Positions 31,203 to 39,208 of a stretch of DNA of 39,267 nucleotides are shown here, piece after piece. The DNA is from Chloroflexota bacterium. GTDB lineage: Bacteria > Chloroflexota > Limnocylindria > Limnocylindrales > CSP1-4. Position 1 is the stretch's first letter; the number at the start of each line of letters is the position of its first letter. The stretch covers positions 1-39,267 of the forward strand of contig JAJYLZ010000033.1 in NCBI GenBank assembly GCA_021787395.1. The letters run 5' to 3'. The position numbers and the translations under genes were made by a program. The notes under the pieces are model-generated. The model saw only the letters and a list, made by a program, of their open reading frames with translations, did no database searches and was not told the origin of the DNA.

Positions 31203-32543
31203 TCAGCTGGTGCCGGGCAGGAAGCTCGTGACCACCAGCACCAGCGACAGCAGGATGAGCAGCGCCGTGGACACCCAGCCGATCGCGCTCAGGACGCGCC
31301 CGGACGCCAACGGGCCCATCAGGCCACGGTCCTGTGCAAGCATCATCACGAATACAAGGATGAACGGCAGCAGCAGGGCGTTGAGCACCTGCGACAGGAA
31401 CATCACCTGCACCAGCGGCAGGCCGGGGATCATGACGAACAGCGCCGCGAACCCGATGAAGAACGCGAGCAGGCCGTAGAAGGCGGGAGCCTCGCGCCAG
31501 TTCCAGTCCACGCCGGTCTCCCAGCCGAACGCCTCGCACGTCGAGTACGCGCTCGCCATTGGCACCACGCCCAGGCCCAGCAGCGAGGCGCCCAGCAGGC
31601 CGACCGCGAACAGGACCCCAGCCGCCTGCCCGGCCAGCGGCTGGAGCGCCACCGCCGCGTCCGCGGCAGTCTGGATCTGCGTCTGGCCGGTGGACCACAG
31701 GGTGGCCGCACACGCGACCACGATGAACCCGGCGATCAGGTTCGTCAGCAGGGCGCCGAGGAAGATGTCCGCCCGGCTGGCGGGAAGCTCGTCGGGGCGG
31801 GTGCCCTTGTCGGCCACGTAGCTCTGGATGAACCCCTGGCCCCACGGCGTGATCGTGGTGCCGACCGTGCCGACGACCGCCAGCCAGTACACGGGGGAGG
31901 CCGAGAGGTCGGGCCGGACGAGGTTGCTTGCCGCCTGTGCCCAGTCCGGGTGAGCGAGGATGGCCGACACCGCGTAGCCGAGCGAGACCAGCACGCCGAC
32001 CCCGACGAACAGGTACTGGACGCGGCCGAACGAGCCGAGGGCGATGAACCCCACCACGGCGACCGCAGCGAGCACGGAGCTGACCTGCGGCTGCACGCCG
32101 AAGATCTCGAGCGCCGACCCGATCCCGGCGAACTCGGCCACCGTGGTGCCGAGGTTGGCGACGAGCATCAGCGCGGCGGCGAAGGCGACCCAGCGGACGC
32201 CCCACCGCTCGCGGATGAGGTCCATGAGGCCCTTGCCGGTGGCGATCCCGAGGCGCGCGCCCACCTCCTGGGTGAAGAACAGCACGACCTGGCTGGCCAG
32301 GATCACCCACAGCAGCGCGTAGCCGAACTGGATCCCGGCGAGCGAGTAGGTCGTGATGCCGCCGGCGTCGTTGTCCGCGAACCCGGAGACGAGCCCCGGC
32401 CCGAGGACCGCGAGGGCGGCGATCAGCCGGACGCGCCACTGGGGCAGCCGCGGGAACGGCCGCACCACGTGCGGGCGCTGGCGCCGGGCCCGCTCGGGCG
32501 TGTCCTGTGGGCGCCCGTCGGGGCGCCGGCGGAGGCTGGCCAC
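31203..32543 (-). CDS. NRAMP-related divalent-metal transporter (likely Mg2+-type, NRMT-like)
   Basis: 446 residues with about eleven membrane segments of the LeuT/SLC11 fold. Segment 1 reads 'GPGLVSGFADNDAGGITTYSLAG': the metal-binding Asp is kept (D57), but the canonical DPGN is D57-N-D-A60, so the Asn ligand is lost. In segment 6 the canonical 'MPH' is 'TPW' (T232): the soft Met ligand for Mn/Fe is missing. Loss of Met with retained Asp is the pattern reported for NRAMP-related magnesium transporters. The gene starts 3 nt after the stop of a MgtE_N/CBS protein, which supports a Mg2+ role. GTG 32543; no good ribosome-binding site, so translation is probably coupled. Mn2+ transport is not excluded. 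Confidence 0.85.
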   Translation of the reverse strand: MASLRRRPDGRPQDTPERARRQRPHVVRPFPRLPQWRVRLIAALAVLGPGLVSGFADNDAGGITTYSLAGIQFGYALLWVILASQVVLFFTQEVGARLGIATGKGLMDLIRERWGVRWVAFAAALMLVANLGTTVAEFAGIGSALEIFGVQPQVSSVLAAVAVVGFIALGSFGRVQYLFVGVGVLVSLGYAVSAILAHPDWAQAASNLVRPDLSASPVYWLAVVGTVGTTITPWGQGFIQSYVADKGTRPDELPASRADIFLGALLTNLIAGFIVVACAATLWSTGQTQIQTAADAAVALQPLAGQAAGVLFAVGLLGASLLGLGVVPMASAYSTCEAFGWETGVDWNWREAPAFYGLLAFFIGFAALFVMIPGLPLVQVMFLSQVLNALLLPFILVFVMMLAQDRGLMGPLASGRVLSAIGWVSTALLILLSLVLVVTSFLPGTS

Positions 32544-32546
32544 GTC

Positions 32547-33809
32547 CTACCCCAGCCGGCTGAACACGCGGGGGAGCCGCTTCTTCCAGGCCGTGGGGAT
32601 GACGGTGTCGAGGGCGTCGTCCACCGTGACGATGCCCATCATCGCGCCCTCGTCGTCCACCACCGGCACCGCCAGCAGGTTGTAGTGGGCCACCACCTCG
32701 GCCACCTCGTCCTGGTCGGCGTTGACGTTGACCGCCTTCGGCTCGCGGATCATCACCTCGTGGATCGGCGCGTCCGGCCGGGCCACGATCAGGTCGCGCA
32801 GCGAGAGCACGCCCACGAGCCTGCCGTCCTCGTCGAGCACGTACACGTAGTAGATGGTCTCCGCGTCGGGCTCCAGCTCCCGCAGCCGGTCGATCGCCTC
32901 ACCCGCGGTCATGCGCTCCTCGACCGCGATGAACTCGGTGGTCATCAGGCCGCCCGCCGAGTCCTCGTCGTAGCCGAGCAGCTCCTGGACCTCGTCGACC
33001 TCGTCCTTCTCCATGTGGGCGAGGATCTCGTCGCGGGTCTCCTGGTCCAGGTCGGCCACCAGGTCCGCCGCGTCGTCCGGGCTCATCTCCTCGAGGATGT
33101 CCGCGGCGCGCTCGGGGGTCAGGTCCTCCATGACGTCGACCTGGGTCTCGGGCTCCATCTCCTCGACCACGTCGGCGAGCGCCTCGTCGTCGAGGGCCGC
33201 CAGGACCCCGGCGCGGTCGCGCGGGGCGAGGTCCTCGATGATCGAGGCGAGGTCGGCCGGGTGCAGCTCGGCGAGCTTGGCGTGGGGGACCCGGAGCTTG
33301 ACGCTGGCGATCGTCGAGTCCAGGGGGTCCACGTCCTCCCAGTCGATGTAGCGCTCGGGGATCGTGGCGTTGAGGCGGTTCGCGAGACGGCGCACCGCAC
33401 GCTCCGCGCCGAGCCGGCGCAGCAGCCCGGCCGCGCCCACGTCCACCGCGACCAGCCGCAGGCGCCCCTCGACGTTGTCGAGGCTCACGTCGTTGACGCG
33501 GATGACCTTGCGGCCCTCGATGTCCACGATCTGCTTGTCGAGCAGGTTGGCCTTGAGGAGGATCTCGTTCTGGCGCTGCCGGAACTTGCCGATGTCGATG
33601 GTGCGCACGCTGAGGCGGGCGCCCTCGTCGTCGAAGGCGTCCACGTCGGACCACGGGATGAAGATGCGGCGGCGGTCCGTGCGCACGACCAGCCCGGTGA
33701 CCGGCGGGTACTTGCCCCCGATGGCGACGATCAGGTCGGCGATCGTGCCGAGGGGCTCACCGGACGGGTCGCGCACCGGCAGGCCGATGCAGCGGCTCAG
33801 GAAGCGCAT
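32547..33809 (-). CDS. PRC-barrel / MgtE_N / CBS-pair protein without a transport domain
   Basis: 420 residues, no membrane segment. Two PRC-barrel-like units (about 1-65 'GLPVRDPSGEPLGTIADLIV', and 70-140 'KQIVDIEGRKVIRVNDVSLD'), a MgtE_N superhelix rich in Asp and Glu (about 165-270, 'LAELHPADLASIIEDLAPRDRAGVL' repeated in type), and a CBS pair (about 280-400, 'GLMTTEFIAVEERMTAGEAI' and 'LLAVPVVDDEGAMMGIVTVDDAL'). In MgtE these cytosolic domains bind Mg2+ and gate the channel; here the membrane part is absent and the partner is the adjacent transporter. ATG 33809 follows AAGGTGG by 5 nt; a GTG three codons upstream (33818) is also possible. Confidence 0.92.
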   Translation of the reverse strand: MRFLSRCIGLPVRDPSGEPLGTIADLIVAIGGKYPPVTGLVVRTDRRRIFIPWSDVDAFDDEGARLSVRTIDIGKFRQRQNEILLKANLLDKQIVDIEGRKVIRVNDVSLDNVEGRLRLVAVDVGAAGLLRRLGAERAVRRLANRLNATIPERYIDWEDVDPLDSTIASVKLRVPHAKLAELHPADLASIIEDLAPRDRAGVLAALDDEALADVVEEMEPETQVDVMEDLTPERAADILEEMSPDDAADLVADLDQETRDEILAHMEKDEVDEVQELLGYDEDSAGGLMTTEFIAVEERMTAGEAIDRLRELEPDAETIYYVYVLDEDGRLVGVLSLRDLIVARPDAPIHEVMIREPKAVNVNADQDEVAEVVAHYNLLAVPVVDDEGAMMGIVTVDDALDTVIPTAWKKRLPRVFSRLG

Positions 33810-33818
33810 GGTGGCCAC

Positions 33819-34700
33819 CTTGCTCTGACGGGTCCATCCGCCAGCGGTGGCCTGGCCGGCGCGAGTCCGGCGGGGCCGTCAGGAGGCGGGTTGGACCTTG
33901 CGGGCGCCGGCGCGCTGGCCGGCTGGACTAGGTCCGTTCTCCACGGGGGAGGGTTTCCTCTTGCGGCGCGTTGACGACCGGCGCGGGACGGCGCCGGGAC
34001 ATGCGGAGCGTAGTCCTCGGGGAGGGGCCGGGTCAAACCCGAAACCGAACGTTAACGGGCGGCGGGGGAGGCGTTCGGGGCGGCCTGAGCGTGGGGCCGC
34101 ACGGCTCTCATGACGGGTGCCGGCACGCCCGCCTGTCGCATCACTCGTCGCGCTCCCACCGATCGTCGAGCTGCCCGTCGCGCCAGCGCCACCGATCGTC
34201 GCGCTGGCCGCGATCGCCTGCTCGGGCCCGTCGCCCCCGTGGAGGGCCGCTCGCTGGACGAGTCTGATGGGCGCCCGGACATCCGCGCCACTCGACCGGT
34301 GGGCGGGCCGAGCGTGCCAGCGGCCCTGCCATCCGCCGAGCGAGCGGCCGGGCGCCGTATGCGTCGCGTTCGCTCGCTGCGCGGGCGGGTGCGCGGGGGT
34401 GTGCGAGCGAGATGCGCGGGGCGGTGCACATCGCGCGAGCCCTGCCCCTGCGCACCCGCGGGCCGGGTGAACCGCACGCTGCGCCGGCCTGACGGCTCGC
34501 CGGGTGGGTGGATAGACCGACGGTCCGCTCACGCGCTCCGCTGGGCGAGCGGCTGTGGTGCCGGGCCGTTCGTTTGAGCCGCCCAGCGAGTGCGGCCCCC
34601 CGCTGCCCACGCCGCGGCGCCGCGCCCGGCCCGCCTGCGATCCGCCCACCTGCAGCCGCTCGCCGCCCGTTCGGCCCTGCCCAACCGCGCCGGGCCCTCG
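33819..34700. other. Gene-poor stretch of about 0.9 kb
   Basis: No open frame here looks like a real protein: all are Arg/Pro/Ala-rich on both strands. A possible minus-strand box TAACGT (34054 down to 34049) could drive the MgtE_N/CBS gene. The 13-mer CCACCGATCGTCG occurs at 34156-34168 and again at 34189-34201, a 33-bp period that would encode an 11-residue Pro/Val/Ala repeat. This may be a decayed gene or a regulatory spacer. Confidence 0.5.
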
Positions 34701-34706
34701 TACCAT
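34701..34706 (+). promoter_or_regulatory. -10 box TACCAT of the nitrilase-family gene
   Basis: TACCAT ends 6 nt before ATG 34713; no Shine-Dalgarno is present, so the start looks leaderless. Confidence 0.6.
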
Positions 34707-34712
34707 CGCGCC

Positions 34713-35561
34713 ATGCGCACGATGCGAGTGGCCCTCGTCCAGTTCGAGGCGGGCGACGACGTCGCGGACAACCTGTCCCGAGCGGCCGCGATGGCCGCCG
34801 AGGCGGCGGTGGACAGCGACCTCGTGATCCTCCCCGAGTACGTCCAGTTCCGCGGCTCGGCGGCCGGCTTCCGGGCATCGGCGGCGCCGGTCCCGGGACC
34901 CACGACCCAGCCGTTCGCCGGGGTCGCCCGCGAGTACGGCGTGTGGGTCCTCGCCGGGTCTCACGCCGAGGCGTCGGGCGATCCGCAGCGGCCCTACAAC
35001 ACGGCGGCCCTGTTCGGCCGGACCGGGGGCCTCGTGGCGCGGTACCGCAAGCTGCACCTGTTCGACGTCGCGGTGGACGACGGGCCGTCGGACGACGAGT
35101 CGGCGCGCGTCACCCCCGGCGACCGCGCGGTGGTGGCGCGGCTCGAGGATGCCCGGCTCGGCCTCTCGATCTGCTACGACCTTCGCTTCCCCGAGCTGTA
35201 CCGGGCGCTCGCCGCCGCCGGGGCGACGCTGCTGGCCGTGCCCGCGGTGTTCACCGAGCGCACGGGGCGCGACCACTGGGAGCCGCTGCTGCGCGCCCGA
35301 GCCATCGAGAACGGCGCCTGGGTGCTGGCCGCGGCCGCCTGCGGCCATGGCGGCCCCGGCGCCATCCCGGCCTGGGGCCACTCGATGGTCGTGGATCCGT
35401 GGGGCCGGGTGATCGCCACGGCGGGCGCCGGAGAGGCCATCGTCCGCGCGGAGATCGACCTCGGCCTGGCCGACGACGCCCGGCGGCAGATCCCGAACCT
35501 CGCGAACCGCCGACCCGACGCACTGCCGCCGCTCCGCGACGTGGAGCTGGCGGGCGGCTGA
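34713..35561 (+). CDS. Carbon-nitrogen hydrolase (nitrilase superfamily, Nit-type amidase)
   Basis: 282 residues, normal for the Nit/omega-amidase branch. The catalytic triad is intact: E42 (VILPEY), K113 (RYRKLHLFDV) and C154 (SICYDLRFPELYR). The sequences 'KLHLFDV' and 'CYDLRFPELYRALA' are typical of Nit1/YbeM-like deaminated-glutathione amidases and omega-amidases. 'WGHSMVVDPWGRVIATAG' is the conserved oligomer-interface strand. The enzyme hydrolyses an amide, releasing ammonia, in the cytosol; metabolite repair is a likely role but the exact substrate is not certain. It is transcribed alone from its TACCAT box. Confidence 0.92.
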   Translation: MRTMRVALVQFEAGDDVADNLSRAAAMAAEAAVDSDLVILPEYVQFRGSAAGFRASAAPVPGPTTQPFAGVAREYGVWVLAGSHAEASGDPQRPYNTAALFGRTGGLVARYRKLHLFDVAVDDGPSDDESARVTPGDRAVVARLEDARLGLSICYDLRFPELYRALAAAGATLLAVPAVFTERTGRDHWEPLLRARAIENGAWVLAAAACGHGGPGAIPAWGHSMVVDPWGRVIATAGAGEAIVRAEIDLGLADDARRQIPNLANRRPDALPPLRDVELAGG

Positions 35562-35687
35562 CGCCGAAGGCCGGATCCCGGGGCGGTCGGCCCCGCCCAC
35601 GGGTCGCGCTGCCAGCACGCTGCGACGCCCCCGCGGCAAGTCTCGGCTAAGCGACGGGTGGGGGTGCGGTAAGACCGCCGGCGCACC

Positions 35688-36407
35688 ATGCGCCCCATGG
35701 ACGAGCGAGAGAAGCGACGAGCCAAGCGCCGGCGGCGGGCCGGCAAGGACTACCCGTCCGAGGACCTGGGCAACGGGGTCGAGATGGCCACCGCCGACGC
35801 GGTCCTGCGGGCGATGGGCTCCCTGCCGAGTGACCTCGGCTGGTATGAGCTCGCGGCGTCGGTGATCCCGGTGCTGCCGAGGCGGCGGCCGATGCCGCCC
35901 ATGACCGACGAGCCGTTCCGGGTCACGCTGCCGCCCGGGATCCCCACCGGGTTCGGCATCGACATCGGGCCGGCGTTCCTGGTGGTCGGGGAGCCGCTGC
36001 TGCGCAGCTGGCCCATCGGCCCTGCGGACCTCGTGGCGAGGGCGCTGGAGAACCTCCGGCGACGCACCCGATCGGTGCGGGCGAGGGACGTCGCGACGCT
36101 CGACATCGACGGCGTGCCCGCGCGGGTGCTCCAGACTGGCGTGGGGTGCGCCTCGGTTCTCGTGCTGGCGCCAGACGAGCTGCAGCGGATCCTGGGCGAG
36201 CAGCCGCAGTGCCTGCTCGCGCCCATGCGCGACGTCCTCGTCTCGCTGCCGCCCGACGTGGACCGGCAGTTCGCGGCGCGGCTCAACGACGAGCTCGCCC
36301 TGATGGACCCCAACGGGCTCGCGCTGGATGCATTCGTGCTCGACGGGGGCGCGCTCCGGTACGAGCGGCTGCCGGGGGCGGGCGCCCGCGTGGTGCTGGC
36401 CAGCTAG
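35688..36407 (+). CDS. DUF1444/YtpQ-like protein, uncertain
   Basis: 239 residues, soluble, with a very basic N-terminus (about 5-20, EREKRRAKRRRRAGK). The core has 'GFGIDIGPAFLVVGEPLLRSWPIG', 'LENLRRRT', 'GCASVLVLAPDELQRILG' and 'PMRDVLVSLPPDVDRQFAARLNDELALMDPNGL', which resembles the DUF1444 pattern where a Pro-x-Arg-Asp follows the central strands. The match is by eye and weak. No catalytic residues can be named. The start ATG 35688 lacks a ribosome-binding site; an in-frame ATG follows at 35697. GCGGT (35666-35670) and ACCGC (35674-35678) form a small hairpin just upstream. Confidence 0.6.
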   Translation: MRPMDEREKRRAKRRRRAGKDYPSEDLGNGVEMATADAVLRAMGSLPSDLGWYELAASVIPVLPRRRPMPPMTDEPFRVTLPPGIPTGFGIDIGPAFLVVGEPLLRSWPIGPADLVARALENLRRRTRSVRARDVATLDIDGVPARVLQTGVGCASVLVLAPDELQRILGEQPQCLLAPMRDVLVSLPPDVDRQFAARLNDELALMDPNGLALDAFVLDGGALRYERLPGAGARVVLAS

Positions 36408-36410
36408 AGT
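36405..36410 (+). promoter_or_regulatory. Candidate -10 box TAGAGT of the dipeptidase gene
   Basis: TAGAGT overlaps the stop codon of the preceding gene. A start near 36417 leaves a 36-nt leader with AGGAGG at 36442-36447. Confidence 0.4.
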
Positions 36411-36452
36411 GGGACGGGGCGCCGAGACGGGCGCCGGTCGCAGGAGGCGCGC

Positions 36453-37676
36453 ATGGTCGACGGCCCGATCCCTGGCAGGCGTCCGCTGCGGTACGCGGGC
36501 TACCGCTCCTTCGACTACCTCGAGCCCGGACGCGACTACCGCCCGTTCCGCCTGGCCAGCGAGACGGACCGCGTGCCGCCGTTCACCGTGGCGGTCAGCG
36601 AGGCGGAGGAGGCGCGCGCCTGGCGCCTGCTTGCTGCGCACCCGGCGATCTCGCTCCACGATCACCTCGAGGTCGACCCCGACGACATCACCCAGCTCGA
36701 CGAGTACGTCCGCGAGGGCCGGGTGGCGACCGGCTACGAGGGGCTCGCCCGATCCGGCCTCGCGGCAGCCTTCGAGAACTTCGGCGACGGCAGCGCGACG
36801 ATCACCAGCAAGAGCGGCTGGAAGTGGTCGGACGTCGTCGCGGACATCGGCATGCGGTACTCGGACTGGGCGCACCAGGACTTCGTGGTCCGGGCCGAGA
36901 CCATCGCGGACGTCAGAGCCGCCTTCGCGGGCGGGCAGCTGGGGGCGATCCCGGCGCTCGAGGCGGCGACGCCCATCGAGAACGAGCTCGACCGGATCGA
37001 CATCCTGTACGGGCTCGGCATCCGGATGCTGGGGGTGGTCTACAGCGAGAGCAACGCCCTCGGGGCCGGCTGCCGCGAGCCGTCCGACGGCGGGCTCACC
37101 GGCTTCGGCCTGCGGGCGGTCGAGCGGATGAACAAGCTGGGCATGCTGATCGACGTCTCGCACGCGGGCGACCGCACGAGCCTCGAGACGATCCGGGCGA
37201 GCCGAGTGCCCGTCGTGATCAGCCACTCCGGGTCGCGCGAGCTGTGGCCGATCAGCAAGTGCAAGCCCGACGCCGTGATCCGCGCCTGCGCCGAGCGGGG
37301 CGGCGTGATCGGCATCGAGGCCGCCCCGGGCACCACGATGGTCCGCCCCGACCTGGCGACCGCGTCGATCGAGACGTTCATGCGCCACTTCGAGTACTGC
37401 GTCGACCTGGTCGGGATCGACGGCGTCACCTTCGGGCCGGACACGTTCTTCGGGGACCACGCAGGGAGCTACGGGATCCCCTCGGGCGCGCTGCTCGCGT
37501 CCGGCGACTCGGAGTACGACGCGATCGTGCCCGAGTACGTGGTGGGGCTGGAGAACATCGGCGAGTACCCGAACATCGTCCGCTGGCTCGTGAAGCACGG
37601 CTACTCCGACGACGAGATCGCCAAGGCGATCGGGGGCAACACGCTGCGGGTCCTCGAGCAGGTGTGGTCTCGCTGA
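36453..37676 (+). CDS. Membrane-dipeptidase-family metallopeptidase (M19)
   Basis: 407 residues. The binuclear zinc site of M19 can be followed: 'ISLHDHLEV' (first His-x-His/Asp), the bridging Glu in 'AIPALEAATPIENELDRIDILYGLGIRMLGVVYSESN', His in 'MLIDVSHAG', His in 'VVISHSGSREL', and Asp in 'VDLVGIDGVTFGPDTFFGDH'. 'GGNTLRVLEQVW' is the family's C-terminal signature. No signal peptide is seen, so it is probably cytosolic. It would hydrolyse dipeptides or related amides; true substrate unknown. The first motif reads HDH rather than the common D-G-H-N-D, and about 60 extra residues precede it. ATG 36453 follows AGGAGG (36442-36447) by 5 nt. Confidence 0.92.
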   Translation: MVDGPIPGRRPLRYAGYRSFDYLEPGRDYRPFRLASETDRVPPFTVAVSEAEEARAWRLLAAHPAISLHDHLEVDPDDITQLDEYVREGRVATGYEGLARSGLAAAFENFGDGSATITSKSGWKWSDVVADIGMRYSDWAHQDFVVRAETIADVRAAFAGGQLGAIPALEAATPIENELDRIDILYGLGIRMLGVVYSESNALGAGCREPSDGGLTGFGLRAVERMNKLGMLIDVSHAGDRTSLETIRASRVPVVISHSGSRELWPISKCKPDAVIRACAERGGVIGIEAAPGTTMVRPDLATASIETFMRHFEYCVDLVGIDGVTFGPDTFFGDHAGSYGIPSGALLASGDSEYDAIVPEYVVGLENIGEYPNIVRWLVKHGYSDDEIAKAIGGNTLRVLEQVWSR

Positions 37677-37705
37677 GGGCGCGCCGACCAGCGGGTCGAT
37701 GTGCT

Positions 37706-37728
37706 GGCCGGGGCCGTCGGCCCCGGCC
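37706..37728 (+). terminator. 10-bp perfect GC hairpin after the dipeptidase gene
   Basis: GGCCGGGGCC (37706-37715) pairs perfectly with GGCCCCGGCC (37719-37728) around GTC, 30 nt after the dipeptidase stop. No T tract. Confidence 0.75.
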
Positions 37729-37795
37729 GCGAGCGGTCCCGACGCTCCGGCGTCGCGCCCCGGCGGGCGAGCGCTGCGTGCCCGACACTAGCGCG

Positions 37796-37828
37796 ATGCC
37801 AGCTCCCGCCCGAGACCTCGTCGCGTGA
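37796..37828 (+). CDS. Ten-codon mini-ORF coupled to the MFS gene
   Basis: ATG 37796 opens MPAPARDLVA and stops at TGA 37826-37828, inside the MFS start (GTGA, GTG at 37825). GACACT ends 6 nt before the ATG, resembling the leaderless boxes elsewhere. If the MFS gene has no ribosome-binding site of its own, as it seems, ribosomes could reach it by finishing this peptide. The peptide itself need have no function. Confidence 0.4.
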   Translation: MPAPARDLVA

Positions 37829-39162
37829 CCGCCGCCCGCGGCCGGCGACGGCTGGGCAGCCTGGTTGTGGACCCGACGCCACTGCGCCTGGACCGCGACT
37901 TCCGGCTGCTGTGGAGCGGCCAGGCGATCAGCGCGATCGGCCGGATGATCACCGCGGCGGTGCTGCCCTACCAGGTCTACGTCCTGACCGGCGACCTGCT
38001 GATGCTGGGGGCCCTCTCGATCGTCCAGCTCGTCCCGATCCTGGTGTTCGCGCTGGGCGGCGGCGCCGTCGCCGACGCCGTCGACCGCCGGCGGCTGCTG
38101 CTGGTCACGCAGATCGGCCTGGCCGCGTCGAGCCTCGCCCTCGCGGCCCTGGCGTTCCTGTCCGCGCCCCCGGTCGCGGCCATCTTCGCGGTGGCCTTCG
38201 TCCAGGCCGGGATCGGTGCGGTTGACCAGCCGGCCCGCGGCTCGGCCATCCCGCGGCTCGTCCCGCCGGAGCGGCTCCCCGCCGCGATCTCGCTCAACCA
38301 GATCGTGTTCAACGGGGCGGCCGTGGTCGGCCCGGCGTTCGGCGGCCTCCTGCTCGCCGTCACCAGCGTGGCGGCGTGCTACCTGGTCGACGTGGTGACC
38401 TTCGGCGCCGCGATCGCCGCGGTCGTGATGATCGCGCCCATCCCGCCGCACCCGGGGGCGGTCCGGCCGAGCCTCGGGGCCGTGGTCGAGGGCCTCCGGT
38501 TCGCCCGCCGGCGGCGCCCCGTCCTGGCCACGTTCATCGTGGACATCAACGCCATGGTGTTCGGCTCGCCGCGCTCGCTGTTCGCGCCGCTGGCGCTGGA
38601 CGTGTTCCGCGTCGGTGCGGGCGGCTACGGGCTGATGTCGGCCGCAACCGGGCTCGGGGCGTTCGTCGCGGCGGTGTTCTCCGGGTGGACCACGAACGTC
38701 CGGCGGCCCGGCCTGGCCGTGCTGGCGGCCGTGGCCGTCTGGAGCGTGGGCATCGTGGGCTTCGGGCTGGCCACGTTCTCCTTCCCGCTCGCCCTGCTGC
38801 TGCTGGCCGTCGCGTCAGGCGCCGACGTGTTCAGTGCGGTGCTGCGCAACTCGATCGTCCAGCTCCTGACCCCCGACGCCCTCCGCGGCCGCGTCAGCTC
38901 GATCCACATCCTGGTGGTGACCGGCGGCCCGCGCGTGGGCGACGCGGAGGCGAGCCTGGCGGCAGCCGTCATCGGGACGCAGTTGTCCGTGGTCTCGGGA
39001 GGCCTCCTGTCGCTGCTGGGCCTGGGCCTCCTGTCGCTGGCGATGCCCGAGTTCGGACGGCTCGAGATGGCCGAGGCGCGCGAGGCCGCCGAGGCGGACC
39101 TCGCGGCGGCGGTCGGGGCGGCCGTCGAGGCGACCAGCGAGCTCGAGGAGGTCCCCGAGTAG
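37825..39162 (+). CDS. MFS exporter, EntS/MFS_3 type
   Basis: 445 residues with about twelve membrane segments. 'DFRLLWSGQAISAIGRMITAAVLPYQVYVLTG' is the typical first segment of MFS_3/EntS-like exporters, followed by the loop 'GGGAVADAVDRRRLLLVTQ' (motif A) and 'FVQAGIGAVDQPARGSAIPRLVPPERLPAAISLNQIVFNGAAVVGPAFGG'. Such proteins export siderophores, drugs or other small molecules by proton exchange. The last 40 residues are an Ala/Glu-rich cytoplasmic tail. GTG 37825 is coupled to a mini-ORF. Substrate unknown; no siderophore genes are nearby. Confidence 0.92.
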   Translation: MTAARGRRRLGSLVVDPTPLRLDRDFRLLWSGQAISAIGRMITAAVLPYQVYVLTGDLLMLGALSIVQLVPILVFALGGGAVADAVDRRRLLLVTQIGLAASSLALAALAFLSAPPVAAIFAVAFVQAGIGAVDQPARGSAIPRLVPPERLPAAISLNQIVFNGAAVVGPAFGGLLLAVTSVAACYLVDVVTFGAAIAAVVMIAPIPPHPGAVRPSLGAVVEGLRFARRRRPVLATFIVDINAMVFGSPRSLFAPLALDVFRVGAGGYGLMSAATGLGAFVAAVFSGWTTNVRRPGLAVLAAVAVWSVGIVGFGLATFSFPLALLLLAVASGADVFSAVLRNSIVQLLTPDALRGRVSSIHILVVTGGPRVGDAEASLAAAVIGTQLSVVSGGLLSLLGLGLLSLAMPEFGRLEMAEAREAAEADLAAAVGAAVEATSELEEVPE

Positions 39163-39183
39163 CGCTGCTGGCCGGCGCAGCGC
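39162..39183. terminator. Convergent hairpin after the MFS gene
   Basis: GCGCTGC (39162-39168) pairs with GCAGCGC (39177-39183) around an 8-nt loop; its first base is the last base of the MFS stop codon. It faces the minus-strand gene ending at 39209. Confidence 0.6.
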
Positions 39184-39208
39184 CCGGGCCGGTCTGGGCC
39201 AGGCGGGG

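Noticed and set aside
33879-37598. A 1239-codon open frame on the minus strand
   Set aside because: Antisense to the nitrilase, DUF1444-like and dipeptidase genes, which have intact catalytic motifs. Composition is Arg/Gly/His-rich with no domain.
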